Source of the DNA: Neptunomonas phycophila
GTDB lineage: Bacteria; Pseudomonadota; Gammaproteobacteria; Pseudomonadales; Balneatricaceae
DNA length: 64,000 nucleotides
Assembly: GCF_001922575.1 (NCBI RefSeq)
Contig: NZ_MRCI01000003.1
Coordinates: forward strand, 1 to 64,000
Direction of reading: 5' to 3'
Part shown: in pieces, positions 38,670-46,264 of the stretch
Layout of the letters: the number at the start of each line of letters is the position of its first letter
Position numbering within the stretch: the first letter of the stretch is position 1
Made by a program: the position numbers and the translations under genes
The notes under the pieces: model-generated
Databases searched by the model: none
Seen by the model: the letters and a program-made list of their open reading frames with translations, nothing else
What the model was told of the DNA's origin: nothing

Positions 38670-39635
38670 TTATAAACCTAATTCATCCATTACTTTAAAT
38701 GTATTAGTCTGCAATTCATCGATCCATGTTTGGACTTCTGAAGCACCTAACCAACTAGGTGTTACGCCAACACTGGTTACCCATGACTGAAACTCTTGCG
38801 TTTCGAACGCTTTTTTATAAGCGGCCTCTAGGGTTGCAATGGCTTCTTTAGGCGTGTTCTTAGGCGCAGCTAAGACAATAAAGCTACCCGTTTCCAGATC
38901 ATGCCCAAACGTGCTGATCGGCGGAACGTCCGGGTAAGATGGGTTTTGCTCAGATGAAAGCTCGACAATACCTTTAGCGTCGCCTGATGAGATGATCCCG
39001 TTAAAGTCACCCAAGCTAGAAATAGCAGCATCTAGCTCACCCGATAACAATGCTTCAGCTTCAGCACTCGAAGAACCTGGGTATGAAATAACGTTAAAAG
39101 TTACACCCGCTTGCTGCTCTAAACGGCGAACAGCGAGGAAAGGGCCTGACCCTTTAGGAGCCACACCAACACGAATCGTATTTGGGTTCTCTTTTGCGGC
39201 GTTAATCAGCTCTTCAAAGCTATTAAAGCCTGAGTGCTTAGAAACAACCACGGCATCCGCTTCACGCGTAATACGAGCAATAGGCTCCATATTATCGAGC
39301 GAGTAACCGGGTACCATTTTGCCTCGCGGCAGCGTGATGATACTGTCGTACGTTAAGACGCCTACCGTATGCCCATCGGGACGGGCACGCATCATTTGCA
39401 TCAAGCCTGTCGCGGTTACAGCACCTGCTATGTTTTCTACGTAGATTGACTTAGAAAACTCTTGCTCAGCAATATTACTAATCTTACGTGAGATCGCATC
39501 AGCGCCGCCGCCAGCAGGCCAAGGCACAACTAAGCGAATATCACGAGTAGGGAAGTCGGCCGCCATAGCTGATGTGCTAAGCACTAAAGCGCCAAGTGTT
39601 ACTGTTAATGTCTTTTTTATACTTTTAGTAAACAT
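38670..39635 (-). CDS. tctC: tripartite tricarboxylate transporter substrate-binding protein
   Basis: The ATG at 39635 starts a signal peptide (MFTKSIKKTLTVTLGALVL, cleaved near AMA-AD). A Bug/TctC-type binding protein follows: FPTRDIRLVVPWPAGGGADA is the hallmark N-terminus, and a DVPPISTFG-like segment lies later. About 321 aa. The substrate is probably a di- or tricarboxylate or sugar acid; the neighbours point to the latter. Confidence 0.94.
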   Translation of the reverse strand: MFTKSIKKTLTVTLGALVLSTSAMAADFPTRDIRLVVPWPAGGGADAISRKISNIAEQEFSKSIYVENIAGAVTATGLMQMMRARPDGHTVGVLTYDSIITLPRGKMVPGYSLDNMEPIARITREADAVVVSKHSGFNSFEELINAAKENPNTIRVGVAPKGSGPFLAVRRLEQQAGVTFNVISYPGSSSAEAEALLSGELDAAISSLGDFNGIISSGDAKGIVELSSEQNPSYPDVPPISTFGHDLETGSFIVLAAPKNTPKEAIATLEAAYKKAFETQEFQSWVTSVGVTPSWLGASEVQTWIDELQTNTFKVMDELGL

Positions 39636-39739
39636 AACTATTTCTCTTTTTATAGGATTATTAATAGGTACGCTGTGTAAACCGCCGATATAAACCCATC
39701 TAATACAACCCACGTATTATCAAGGCGGGGCTTACGTTA

Positions 39740-40465
39740 TTAACCGTTCATGTGTTCGTTGTATTTTGCTAGCGACTCGTCATTAGGCGGGTATAAACCA
39801 ATCACTTTAGCGCCGGCTTGTACTTGCTCAATAACGTAATCTTCAAACTGTTCCATCTTGATCGCTTCTTGCGAAATCTCATCCGCGATTTCAACAGGGA
39901 TTACAATCACACCATCACCGTCACCCACCAATACATCTCCTGGGTAAACAGCAACACCACCGCAGCCCACAGGAAGTTGCAGATCAACACCATGATGTTT
40001 CGTTAAATTAGTAGGTGCGCTTGGTTTAGCGCAGAAGATAGGCAGATCCATTTCTGAGGCATGCTCAAAATCTCGGATACCGGCGTCTGAAACAAAGCCT
40101 GCACATTCGCGATATTCAAGACGAGACAACAAAATACTACCGGCGCTTGCTGCCGAGGCATCTTGTCTGCAATCTGAAACCAAAATCATACCTGCAGGTA
40201 CGGACTCAACCGCTAAGCGCTGAGGGTGCTCAGGGTCTTTAAAAGCACTCACTGTATCAAGATCTTCGCGTGCCGGAATGTAGCGCAACGTAAAGGCCTG
40301 ACCAACCATCTTAACTTTTTTCTGATTAACGCGGCTAACCCCTTGGATAAAGGTATTGCGCAAGCCTCGTTTGAATAAAGCAGTATGCAACGTCGCTGTT
40401 GAAACGTTACGTAACCGCTCCAAGACCGACTCATCGATCTTTACAAAGCTACTAGCCTCACTCAT
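39740..40465 (-). CDS. RraA-like / HMG-aldolase family protein
   Basis: A 241-aa RraA-fold protein. The family motif area is present: CGGVAVYPGDVLVGDGDGVIVIP and a DAGIRDFEHA segment for substrate and metal binding. Besides RNase E inhibitors, this fold covers 4-hydroxy-4-methyl-2-oxoglutarate aldolases and oxaloacetate decarboxylases. Being the first gene of a transporter and semialdehyde dehydrogenase cluster, a catabolic lyase role is more likely than RNase regulation (inference). Confidence 0.85.
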   Translation of the reverse strand: MSEASSFVKIDESVLERLRNVSTATLHTALFKRGLRNTFIQGVSRVNQKKVKMVGQAFTLRYIPAREDLDTVSAFKDPEHPQRLAVESVPAGMILVSDCRQDASAASAGSILLSRLEYRECAGFVSDAGIRDFEHASEMDLPIFCAKPSAPTNLTKHHGVDLQLPVGCGGVAVYPGDVLVGDGDGVIVIPVEIADEISQEAIKMEQFEDYVIEQVQAGAKVIGLYPPNDESLAKYNEHMNG

Positions 40466-40694
40466 GTGTTCCCCTCCGTTTGATTAAAACATGAGGGTGA
40501 CAATACACCTCGGAAAATGACAAATCAAACTAATATTTACAACTTTTTACTGATTATTATTAAAAAGGAGACACTTTTAGACTTTATTTTCACTTTAAAC
40601 TGCTGTTTTCTTAACAATTATGGATTAAAAAATGTAATATTAAGCAAATTAGTAAGACAACTTCAGAAACTGAAGCAAGAATAGTAAACTTAGG

Positions 40695-40718
40695 TAATAG
40701 GCCACGACATACCTATTA
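40695..40718. promoter_or_regulatory. inverted repeat upstream of the GntR gene, possible operator
   Basis: TAATAGG and CCTATTA separated by 10 bp lie 32 bp before the regulator's ATG, in the 284-bp divergent region shared with the rraA-tct operon. Position fits autoregulation, but the spacing is longer than in typical FadR-type sites. I see nothing else defined in 40466-40749. Confidence 0.4.
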
Positions 40719-40749
40719 TCGTGCTCACATAAGGCCATGGTACACACTT

Positions 40750-41466
40750 ATGAGTAAGGGAAACGCTCACATTAGCAACTCACACCAATCCTTAGGGGCA
40801 ATCGTTTATGAGCAAATACTCGCTTCCATAATCGACGGCACCTACGCGCTTAATACAAAGCTGCCCGCAGAGACGCAGTTATGTAAAGAACTCAATGTAT
40901 CGCGTCCCGTATTGCGTGAAGCACTAGCTCGCCTAAGAGAAGATGAGCTAATCGCCTCACGCCGTGGGTCAGGCAGCTATGTCATTAAGCAACCCGACAA
41001 CGTCGTATTACAATTTTCGCCGTTATCAAGCATTGCGGATATCCAGCGTTGCTTTGAGTTTCGCGCTACGATGGAAGCCGAAGCAGCCGCGCTCGCTGCC
41101 AAGCGCAAGACACCCGCACAGCTTGATGTCATTATCAGCGCTTATGAAAAAATGAACGAAGCAAATGTATCGAGCAAGCTAGCAACTGATGAGGATTTTG
41201 CTTTCCACCTTGCCATCACCAATGCCGCAAACAACCACTTTTACAGTACCGTATTGCAGTCTTTAGAAAAGAGCATTACCGATGGCATCAACATCACGCG
41301 CAACCTATCATTACGGCACTCAAGCGAGCGCTTAAAGCTGGTACAAGCCGAACACCACGCTATCATTGTCGCCATTAAAGAAGGGGACTCAGACGCCGCC
41401 CGAGAAGCCATGCGAGATCATATTAACAACGCACGTAACCGTATGTTTGATGGCCCGCCTAGCTGA
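40750..41466 (+). CDS. GntR-family (FadR subfamily) transcriptional regulator
   Basis: A 238-aa regulator with an N-terminal winged helix (residues about 12-75: YALNTKLPAETQLCKELNV, SRPVLREALARLRE, SRRGSGSYV) and a C-terminal all-helical FCD ligand domain (AEAAALAAKR, DEDFAFHLAIT, EHHAIIVAIKEGD) with metal-binding His residues. It is divergent from the rraA-tct-aldH operon and probably controls it in response to the transported acid. Confidence 0.94.
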   Translation: MSKGNAHISNSHQSLGAIVYEQILASIIDGTYALNTKLPAETQLCKELNVSRPVLREALARLREDELIASRRGSGSYVIKQPDNVVLQFSPLSSIADIQRCFEFRATMEAEAAALAAKRKTPAQLDVIISAYEKMNEANVSSKLATDEDFAFHLAITNAANNHFYSTVLQSLEKSITDGINITRNLSLRHSSERLKLVQAEHHAIIVAIKEGDSDAAREAMRDHINNARNRMFDGPPS

Positions 41467-41543
41467 CCATTCCCGTAACACGGTAATGTAAACGCGTTAT
41501 GGCATACGCATTAAAGACCCCGACAATCACATAGGTAACAACC

Positions 41544-41822
41544 ATGGCCAAAGCCGGTGCTCGACACATCTTAGTAAAAACAAAAGAAGAAGCCGAAAAG
41601 CTCAAGCAGCAACTGGCTAAAGGTGCCGACTTTGCCACGCTAGCGAAGAAACATTCCCTCTGCAATTCAGCCAAACGGGGAGGAGACCTAGGCGAGTTCG
41701 GCCCCGGGACTATGGTGAAACCAATAGACAACGTTGTCTTCAAAAAAGCACTACTCACCGTACATGGCCCAGTAAAAACTAAGTTTGGCTTTCACCTAGT
41801 TGAAACTATTTACCGGCATTAA
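41544..41822 (+). CDS. ppiC: parvulin-type peptidyl-prolyl isomerase
   Basis: A 92-aa single-domain parvulin without a signal peptide, so cytoplasmic. ARHILVKTKEEAEKL at the start, FATLAKKHSLCNSAKRGGDLGEFGPGTMV in two family blocks, and TKFGFHLVE at the end match E. coli PpiC. It accelerates prolyl bond isomerisation. A 27-bp piece of it recurs at 43332. Confidence 0.95.
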   Translation: MAKAGARHILVKTKEEAEKLKQQLAKGADFATLAKKHSLCNSAKRGGDLGEFGPGTMVKPIDNVVFKKALLTVHGPVKTKFGFHLVETIYRH

Positions 41823-41840
41823 CAGCACAAGAAAAATGAT

Positions 41841-41974
41841 GCCGTTTAACCTCAACACCATTCATCGATGTACAGATTCAATAGGGTAGGCAATAGACAC
41901 TTTCCAATCAGAAGATCTAACACGATTGAGAATGCCCGGTGCGATAAAGGAGTCGAGTTCATTAAACCAATCAA
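41841..41974 (-). pseudogene. fragment of the DJ-1/PfpI gene
   Basis: 134 bp match 34486-34620 in the same orientation at roughly 85-90% identity, with one 1-bp deletion. This is the N-terminal third of the DJ-1-like gene. There is no start or stop context, so it is a dead copy. It lies between ppiC and the porin gene. Confidence 0.85.
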
Positions 41975-42051
41975 TTAGGCCGTAATTGTTATGATATAAC
42001 ATATTATTTATAATGGCAGCTCTTCGAGCTCATTCATACAAAGGTACAGAC

Positions 42052-43212
42052 ATGAATACCAGCAACACGCTTGTCGTGGCCATCGCGGCTGCTTCGGTTT
42101 TAGCTTCAGCACACACCTATGCTGAAGCAAGCAGCCTTCGCGAGGCAATCCAACAAGGTACGGTCAGCGGCGCATTTCAGGGTTATTACTTTGCCCGAGA
42201 TAAAGCTTCAGGTAAGGACAATGAGATCGCAACGCTAGGCTTTGATCTAAGCTACCAAACCGCTACTTTGAATGGCTTTGGTTTCAAGAGCACGTTCCAG
42301 TACACAACATCACCTTGGGCAAATAACGAAGCGAAAAGCGCGCGCCGTAGCAACATGTATGGCTCAGGTGCTCAGCTCTCTGAGGCTTATTTATCATATG
42401 GCGTTAACAACACCCAAGCACAATTAGGCCGCATGTATTTCTGGTCGCCATTACTCGGTGGGAGTGGCTCGCGCGTGACAAAAGAGGCCTTCCAGGGTGT
42501 AACTCTAGTCAATAAAGACCTCTCGAACACCACGCTAACCTTTGCATACATGGACAAATTCCAGTCACGCACCGATGGTAACGGGGATATTGGCAAATTT
42601 ACCGAGACGTTTAAAACCGCCGGCGCACCTTGGGCGTTCGAGTTGGACGATGGCGCTTACACGCTTGCTATCAAAAACACGTCGTTCGATAACTTAACCC
42701 TGACCGCCGCTTACGTTAACGCGCTGGATGCGTTCGAAACGGCCTATTTCGAATCCGCTTACAGCATCGGTCATTTTGGCGTAGCCGCACAGTATTACAC
42801 CAGCCAACAAGATAGCGAACAACGCAGTGATCTATTTGGTATCAAGGGTGATGCCACCTTTGGCCCATTGAACCTTACACTGGCGTACACAACTACAGAT
42901 GACGATGCCGATGTCATTCCGGGTGTGGGTAACGGTGCAGACTTGGCCTACACATGGTCTGAGGTCTTTGCTTACCAATACCAAGCAGGCCAAGACTCTA
43001 CAAAACTGGCCGCTAAATATAAGATAGACTCCAACGCCTACGTGGGCGCAAGCTACTTACAAGAAGATGGCAAAGGTTATGATCGGGCCTATACAGCCTT
43101 AACTGGCGGCTATCAATTCAGCGATGCTTTTGGCGTGACAGCTGCGTTTGAAATGGGCAGCAAAGATGCAGAAGACGATGAGCTGAGGGTGCGAGCGAAC
43201 TATACGTTTTAA
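42052..43212 (+). CDS. outer-membrane porin, OprD-like
   Basis: The ATG at 42052 follows AAGG and gives a signal peptide (MNTSNTLVVAIAAASVLASA, cleaved near YAEA). The mature protein (386 aa in all) is built of alternating beta strands and ends in Phe (RVRANYTF), the BamA recognition signature. GTVSGAFQGYYFARD and LGFDLSYQT near the N-terminus resemble OprD-type specific porins. It may supply the substrate of the nearby TTT transporter; the 600 bp to ppiC contain only gene debris. Confidence 0.88.
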   Translation: MNTSNTLVVAIAAASVLASAHTYAEASSLREAIQQGTVSGAFQGYYFARDKASGKDNEIATLGFDLSYQTATLNGFGFKSTFQYTTSPWANNEAKSARRSNMYGSGAQLSEAYLSYGVNNTQAQLGRMYFWSPLLGGSGSRVTKEAFQGVTLVNKDLSNTTLTFAYMDKFQSRTDGNGDIGKFTETFKTAGAPWAFELDDGAYTLAIKNTSFDNLTLTAAYVNALDAFETAYFESAYSIGHFGVAAQYYTSQQDSEQRSDLFGIKGDATFGPLNLTLAYTTTDDDADVIPGVGNGADLAYTWSEVFAYQYQAGQDSTKLAAKYKIDSNAYVGASYLQEDGKGYDRAYTALTGGYQFSDAFGVTAAFEMGSKDAEDDELRVRANYTF

Positions 43213-43331
43213 CGAGACACAGGCCTATCATAATCCCTGCGCTTAGTGGGAGCATGGTAGGTAGCCCTATACCCGGCGCGTTGAAACCGTCGGGTTATAA
43301 AGCAAACCTGCAAACGGCATCAGCCAATGCC

Positions 43332-43358
43332 GCGAAGAAACATTCCCTCTGTAATTCA
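43332..43358 (+). pseudogene. small fragment of ppiC
   Basis: 27 bp match 41642-41668 inside ppiC with one mismatch and the same orientation. The surrounding 43213-43409 holds no convincing gene. Together with the DJ-1 fragment it shows that the porin gene sits between pieces of duplicated neighbours. Confidence 0.7.
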
Positions 43359-43409
43359 AACCTTCTTTGCTACAAGTATAAGTTGAGGCCTGAGGCGTTA
43401 AGAGATTCA

Positions 43410-43458
43410 AAATTCTCAATAAAAAAGCAGCCTTCCGGCTGCTTTTTTAAGTCACTAC
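43410..43458. repeat. 49-bp direct repeat, left end of the accessory island (attachment-site-like)
   Basis: Identical to 48131-48179 except for one base. It contains an intrinsic terminator: a perfect GCAGCC/GGCTGC stem with loop TTCC, extended by A and T tracts on both sides. The right copy is the natural terminator of gyrB, so this left copy is the duplicate made when the 4.7 kb between them was gained. Confidence 0.85.
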
Positions 43459-43466
43459 TATCGATT

Positions 43467-43626
43467 CTCAAATTGAGTGAAATGGTAAAGCCATCAGCCG
43501 TAGGCCATTTCAATTTAAATGAGAATCCTAGTTCCTCTCAACTTCTCATATGAAGTGAAATCAATCGAGAGAATTCTCATTATAGATGAAACCATTACTA
43601 CCTCCTTAGCTGATAGGCATCTATCA
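43467..43626. other. dyad-rich noncoding region
   Basis: In 160 bp there are four inverted repeats in a row: CTCAAATTGAG (43467-43477), TGAAATGG/CCATTTCA (43478-43485 with 43505-43512), AATGAGAAT/ATTCTCATT (43518-43526 with 43573-43581, enclosing shorter dyads including CTTC/GAAG) and TGATAG-GCAT-CTATCA (43611-43626). No open frame is credible. It could be a structured RNA or a folded recombination site; no known family is recognised. The remainder to 43703 is featureless. Confidence 0.5.
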
Positions 43627-43703
43627 AACCGATAGCAATTCATCTAGGAATTATCATTTCTGATGCTTAGCGATTTAGATGACACAAACCGCCATGCGAT
43701 GAA

Positions 43704-44105
43704 TTATTTCTTTCTATCAATCACATAGATCGACAAAACAATTAGATATACGACCCCAACAGATACAAGATTTGTAAGTAACGTCATCTGATCTAAAACC
43801 AGGCTTAGCCTCATATCAGCAAAAGTTTCTGGGACGTAGCCAGATAGTTCCTTAGGTATGTATGAAGCAATTGCATTCGACTTAGGAACATCCCAGATCG
43901 GAAACCTTCCTATATCTATCTCAATTACATTCGGAATTCGAAGCTTATAGGGAGGGTAGAGTGCAGCAAATAGAGCCGCTACTACTGCTACACTTGATAC
44001 GAAGTGAAAGAATGTTGTTAGAATCTTATTGATAGCCCAAAGAACAAATATAAGGCTACACGCAAGTCTCAATAATAGGATCAAATCTTCCATATAATCA
44101 TCCAT
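43704..44105 (-). CDS. small membrane protein of unknown function beside the Abi gene
   Basis: 133 aa with two hydrophobic stretches near the N-terminus (about residues 8-25 and 35-50) and one near the C-terminus (about 110-128), and a soluble 55-residue loop with RIPNVIEIDIGRFPIW. No family is recognised. It starts 26 bp after the Abi_2-like gene on the same strand and is probably co-transcribed. A membrane partner of a defence toxin is possible but unproven. Confidence 0.6.
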   Translation of the reverse strand: MDDYMEDLILLLRLACSLIFVLWAINKILTTFFHFVSSVAVVAALFAALYPPYKLRIPNVIEIDIGRFPIWDVPKSNAIASYIPKELSGYVPETFADMRLSLVLDQMTLLTNLVSVGVVYLIVLSIYVIDRKK

Positions 44106-44131
44106 TCAAAGTCCATTTACTTTGCAGATAT

Positions 44132-44785
44132 CTACACCACAGGCCTCGATAAAAGAGGTGAGACCTGCTCTCTACTATTCAACCACGACAAAGTCGTAGC
44201 ACAACGAAATCCAACAGCAGTTTGTATATAGGGCAAAATACTAGCTAAAGTCGGTTGGTTAAATATTGGTTCATGATGCGCTATTCGATTTCTGAGCTTT
44301 CGAATCGTCCGGCATTGAGTATTTAACTGCGACCTTAGTGCCGTGGCTGCAATAGCCGAGCTACCTCCAGCATTAGGAAAAACTGAGTGGATATAAGGCT
44401 TCCAGATTCGACCATCATGCCTTCTTGTCAGCATGCTTTCGAACCAATAAAGCTTTAGCTCTGGGAGCACCTTACCAAGCCCTTGGTAGGGTGTTACCAG
44501 CGATAACAGGTCAGACCTTTCTTTACGAGGTAGAGAGTTTTGAAACACTGTATTTGTTGGCCAATCAGGACCATATCGCTGAGATATGGCTTCAGATATA
44601 GTATTTCTTAGAACTACTTCATAAATGTGCAAAGGAAATAACAGCTGCCCCGATAGCTCTGCATTCCACTCATACAGGTTCAAAGCAGTACTAGGACAGT
44701 CTGAGCCTTTTGACGTGATAACTGCATTTCTATAAGTCGAAAACCGACCAGGAGAAAGTACTTGTTCAATTGCAGTATGTGGCAT
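44132..44785 (-). CDS. Abi_2/AbiF-like HEPN abortive-infection protein
   Basis: About 217 aa. It has the Abi_2-type N-terminal block (LYEWNAELSGQLLFPLHIYE, then VVLRNTISEAI) and a HEPN ribonuclease motif RxxxxH at R165 and H170 (RNRIAHHEP). Proteins of this group are abortive-infection toxins that probably cleave RNA. I use the ATG at 44785, which has GAGGG in front; a TTG at 44806 is the alternative. A small RNA is encoded divergently just upstream, the arrangement expected for an RNA-controlled toxin. The gene is inside a repeat-bounded island with other defence-like genes. Confidence 0.8.
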   Translation of the reverse strand: MPHTAIEQVLSPGRFSTYRNAVITSKGSDCPSTALNLYEWNAELSGQLLFPLHIYEVVLRNTISEAISQRYGPDWPTNTVFQNSLPRKERSDLLSLVTPYQGLGKVLPELKLYWFESMLTRRHDGRIWKPYIHSVFPNAGGSSAIAATALRSQLNTQCRTIRKLRNRIAHHEPIFNQPTLASILPYIQTAVGFRCATTLSWLNSREQVSPLLSRPVV

Positions 44786-44812
44786 CAGATCCCTCAGAAG
44801 TCCCAATTAGTT

Positions 44813-44842
44813 TTGACAGAATACTATCGAGCGCTTAGTATT
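44813..44842 (+). promoter_or_regulatory. strong sigma-70 promoter of the small RNA with overlapping dyad
   Basis: TTGACA (44813-44818), a 17-bp spacer and TAGTAT (44836-44841). A perfect dyad AATACTA-9 bp-TAGTATT (44820-44842) overlaps it and creates a matching TAGTAT on the minus strand, so the divergent Abi gene may use the mirror-image -10 with a poor -35. Confidence 0.8.
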
Positions 44843-44847
44843 GCATT

Positions 44848-44927
44848 GTGAGCTTTGGATATCCCTGCTTCGGCAGCCCACCAAAGACGTAAGAATTGAG
44901 AAAGCCCGTATTTTTACGGGCTTTTTT
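44848..44927 (+). ncRNA. structured small RNA divergent from the Abi_2-like gene (abiF-RNA-like)
   Basis: Predicted transcript of about 80 nt starting some 7 bp after the -10. It folds as an outer stem CTTTGG/CCAAAG (44853-44858 with 44881-44886) that encloses a CTGC-TTCG-GCAG hairpin (44865-44876), then a short A-rich linker and an intrinsic terminator. There is no open reading frame. Rfam describes an abiF RNA family linked to Abi_2 genes (from memory); this RNA could be a member or a functional analogue, acting as antitoxin or substrate of the HEPN protein. Ends are predicted, not mapped. Confidence 0.7.
44901..44927 (+). terminator. intrinsic terminator of the small RNA
   Basis: A 10-bp stem (AAAGCCCGTA/TACGGGCTTT) with a TTTT loop is followed by more T residues. 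It forms the 3' end of the predicted small RNA. Confidence 0.9.
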
Positions 44928-45005
44928 CATTTCTACCCTAATGCATTTACCAAATATAATAAAAACAAACAGTTAAGTAAAAACTTCAACTGAGCATCCC
45001 ACTCC

Positions 45006-45915
45006 CTAAACCATATAGTCCCAATCCCCCATAGCCCCCACCAAAGCCGAAATATCTTTCACATTTGTCAGGTCATACCTATAGAAGATACGATTCATAT
45101 AGCGTTTCTCTTTGGGTAGATCATGGTCAATGGCCTTAACCTTATGCGCTTCAAAAAGCGGTCTCATTTCATGAAGCTTTAAGTCTGATTGCCGAGAGAG
45201 CTTAGTGAACAGAACATATCGTTCTTTGAACTCATCTACAGACTTGGCTGGGATATAACGGTGCTCTTTGGTTCCACGCTTAAATGACTGTAGTATGCCT
45301 CGATTAACTAACTGCTTGATTAACTCAGCAGAAACACACATCGATTTAGCAAGCAGGGAAGTCGTGTAGAGGCCTGAGCGATCATCATTGACTTTCGGCT
45401 GTACCAGGACATTAAATTCTACTCAGAGACGAATAGGCTCCTAAGGCCTATCAAGCCAGACTTTCTCTTAAACTTGATCACCTCAGATTCTATTGCCTCA
45501 AGTAGCGCCACAATAGGCTGATCAATCCTATTTCCTACCTTTCTCTATGCTTCAGGAAAGGGAATATATTCACTGATAATTGTTTGGTAAAGCGATCTAA
45601 TAGACTGTGTAAGTGCTCTCTATTAATTGCCCAAGAAGAACCTGATTCTTTGGATGGGGGCTGGCCTTCCAAGTAACGGCTATCAACTAACTGATAGAAC
45701 TGCTTCTTAGTCACTCACAATATACTGGCGGCAGTGACTCCGTTGACCTCATCGCAGGCTTTAATGAGATATTTATACACGTCCGCGATGTACAGGAACG
45801 TAAGCGTCCGAACTGAATTTTCAAAGTACTTCCTTTCAGAGCGAATAAAGGCAAGATTAGCAGCTCGTTCCAGTTCTGATTTCGCAAGATCGTAACGTTT
45901 GCTGACTGCATGGAG
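45006..45915 (-). pseudogene. decayed gene, possibly TniQ-like, with several frameshifts and stops
   Basis: Reading the minus strand, one protein-like sequence can be followed through at least three frame changes or stops: KSELERAANLAFIRSERKYF near 45.85 kb, TKKQFYQLVDSRYLEG near 45.7 kb, QPIVALLEAIESEVIKFK near 45.5 kb, and an open 111-codon end (45341-45006). The last part has a helix-turn-helix-like segment (SAELIKQLVNRGILQSFKRG) and a SVDEFKERYV motif reminiscent of the C-termini of TniQ-type proteins. The family is a guess. It is clearly dead. Confidence 0.55.
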
Positions 45916-45925
45916 TACTTACCAG

Positions 45926-46247
45926 TTATAGCTCTCTACAGTGCTTGCTTGATAATGATCCCATTCCTTTCCTCAGTTCTTGCATAAATGCATAGCCTTC
46001 AAGAGGTAAGTCATCATGGATATGTACTGCCTTGATGGACTGATCAGCATAATTCCAAAGCTCGTCTTCTCGACATCATTCAGTCTCATAGCCTTAGCAA
46101 TAACACTGATCATCTTAGATGATGGCGGGCTTCCGCTTTCATCCCACTGATGTAACTAGCATTAACACCCAACGCTTCAGCAAGATCTTTCTGCTTCATC
46201 CGGTGCTGAAGCCGAAGTGATGCCAGGTACATTCCAAATGGGTTCAT
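45926..46247 (-). pseudogene. XRE-family helix-turn-helix regulator, frameshifted
   Basis: From the ATG at 46247 the frame encodes a clear Cro/CI-type helix-turn-helix (LRLQHRMKQKDLAEALGV then NASYISGMK). It then shifts frame twice, continuing as SSKMISVIAKAMRLNDVEK and then ELWNYADQSIKAVHIHDDLP to a stop at 45926. The three pieces join into one normal XRE protein of about 105 residues. It is divergent from the HipA-like operon, the place where a HipB-like regulator would be expected. Confidence 0.75.
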
Positions 46248-46264
46248 ATTTTACAATTAGTTAC

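Noticed and set aside
43254-43553. Plus-strand open frame of 99 codons downstream of the porin
   Set aside because: It runs through the ppiC fragment, the terminator and the direct repeat, and has no protein-like composition or ribosome site.
44845-44886. tRNA-like 3' end (CCACCA) in the small RNA region
   Set aside because: There is no T-arm, anticodon arm or acceptor stem; the CCA falls within the outer stem of the predicted small RNA.
45711-45911. Minus-strand open frame of 66 codons inside the decayed region
   Set aside because: The neighbouring frame of the same DNA gives a far more protein-like sequence that joins to the TniQ-like remnant, so this frame is a shadow.
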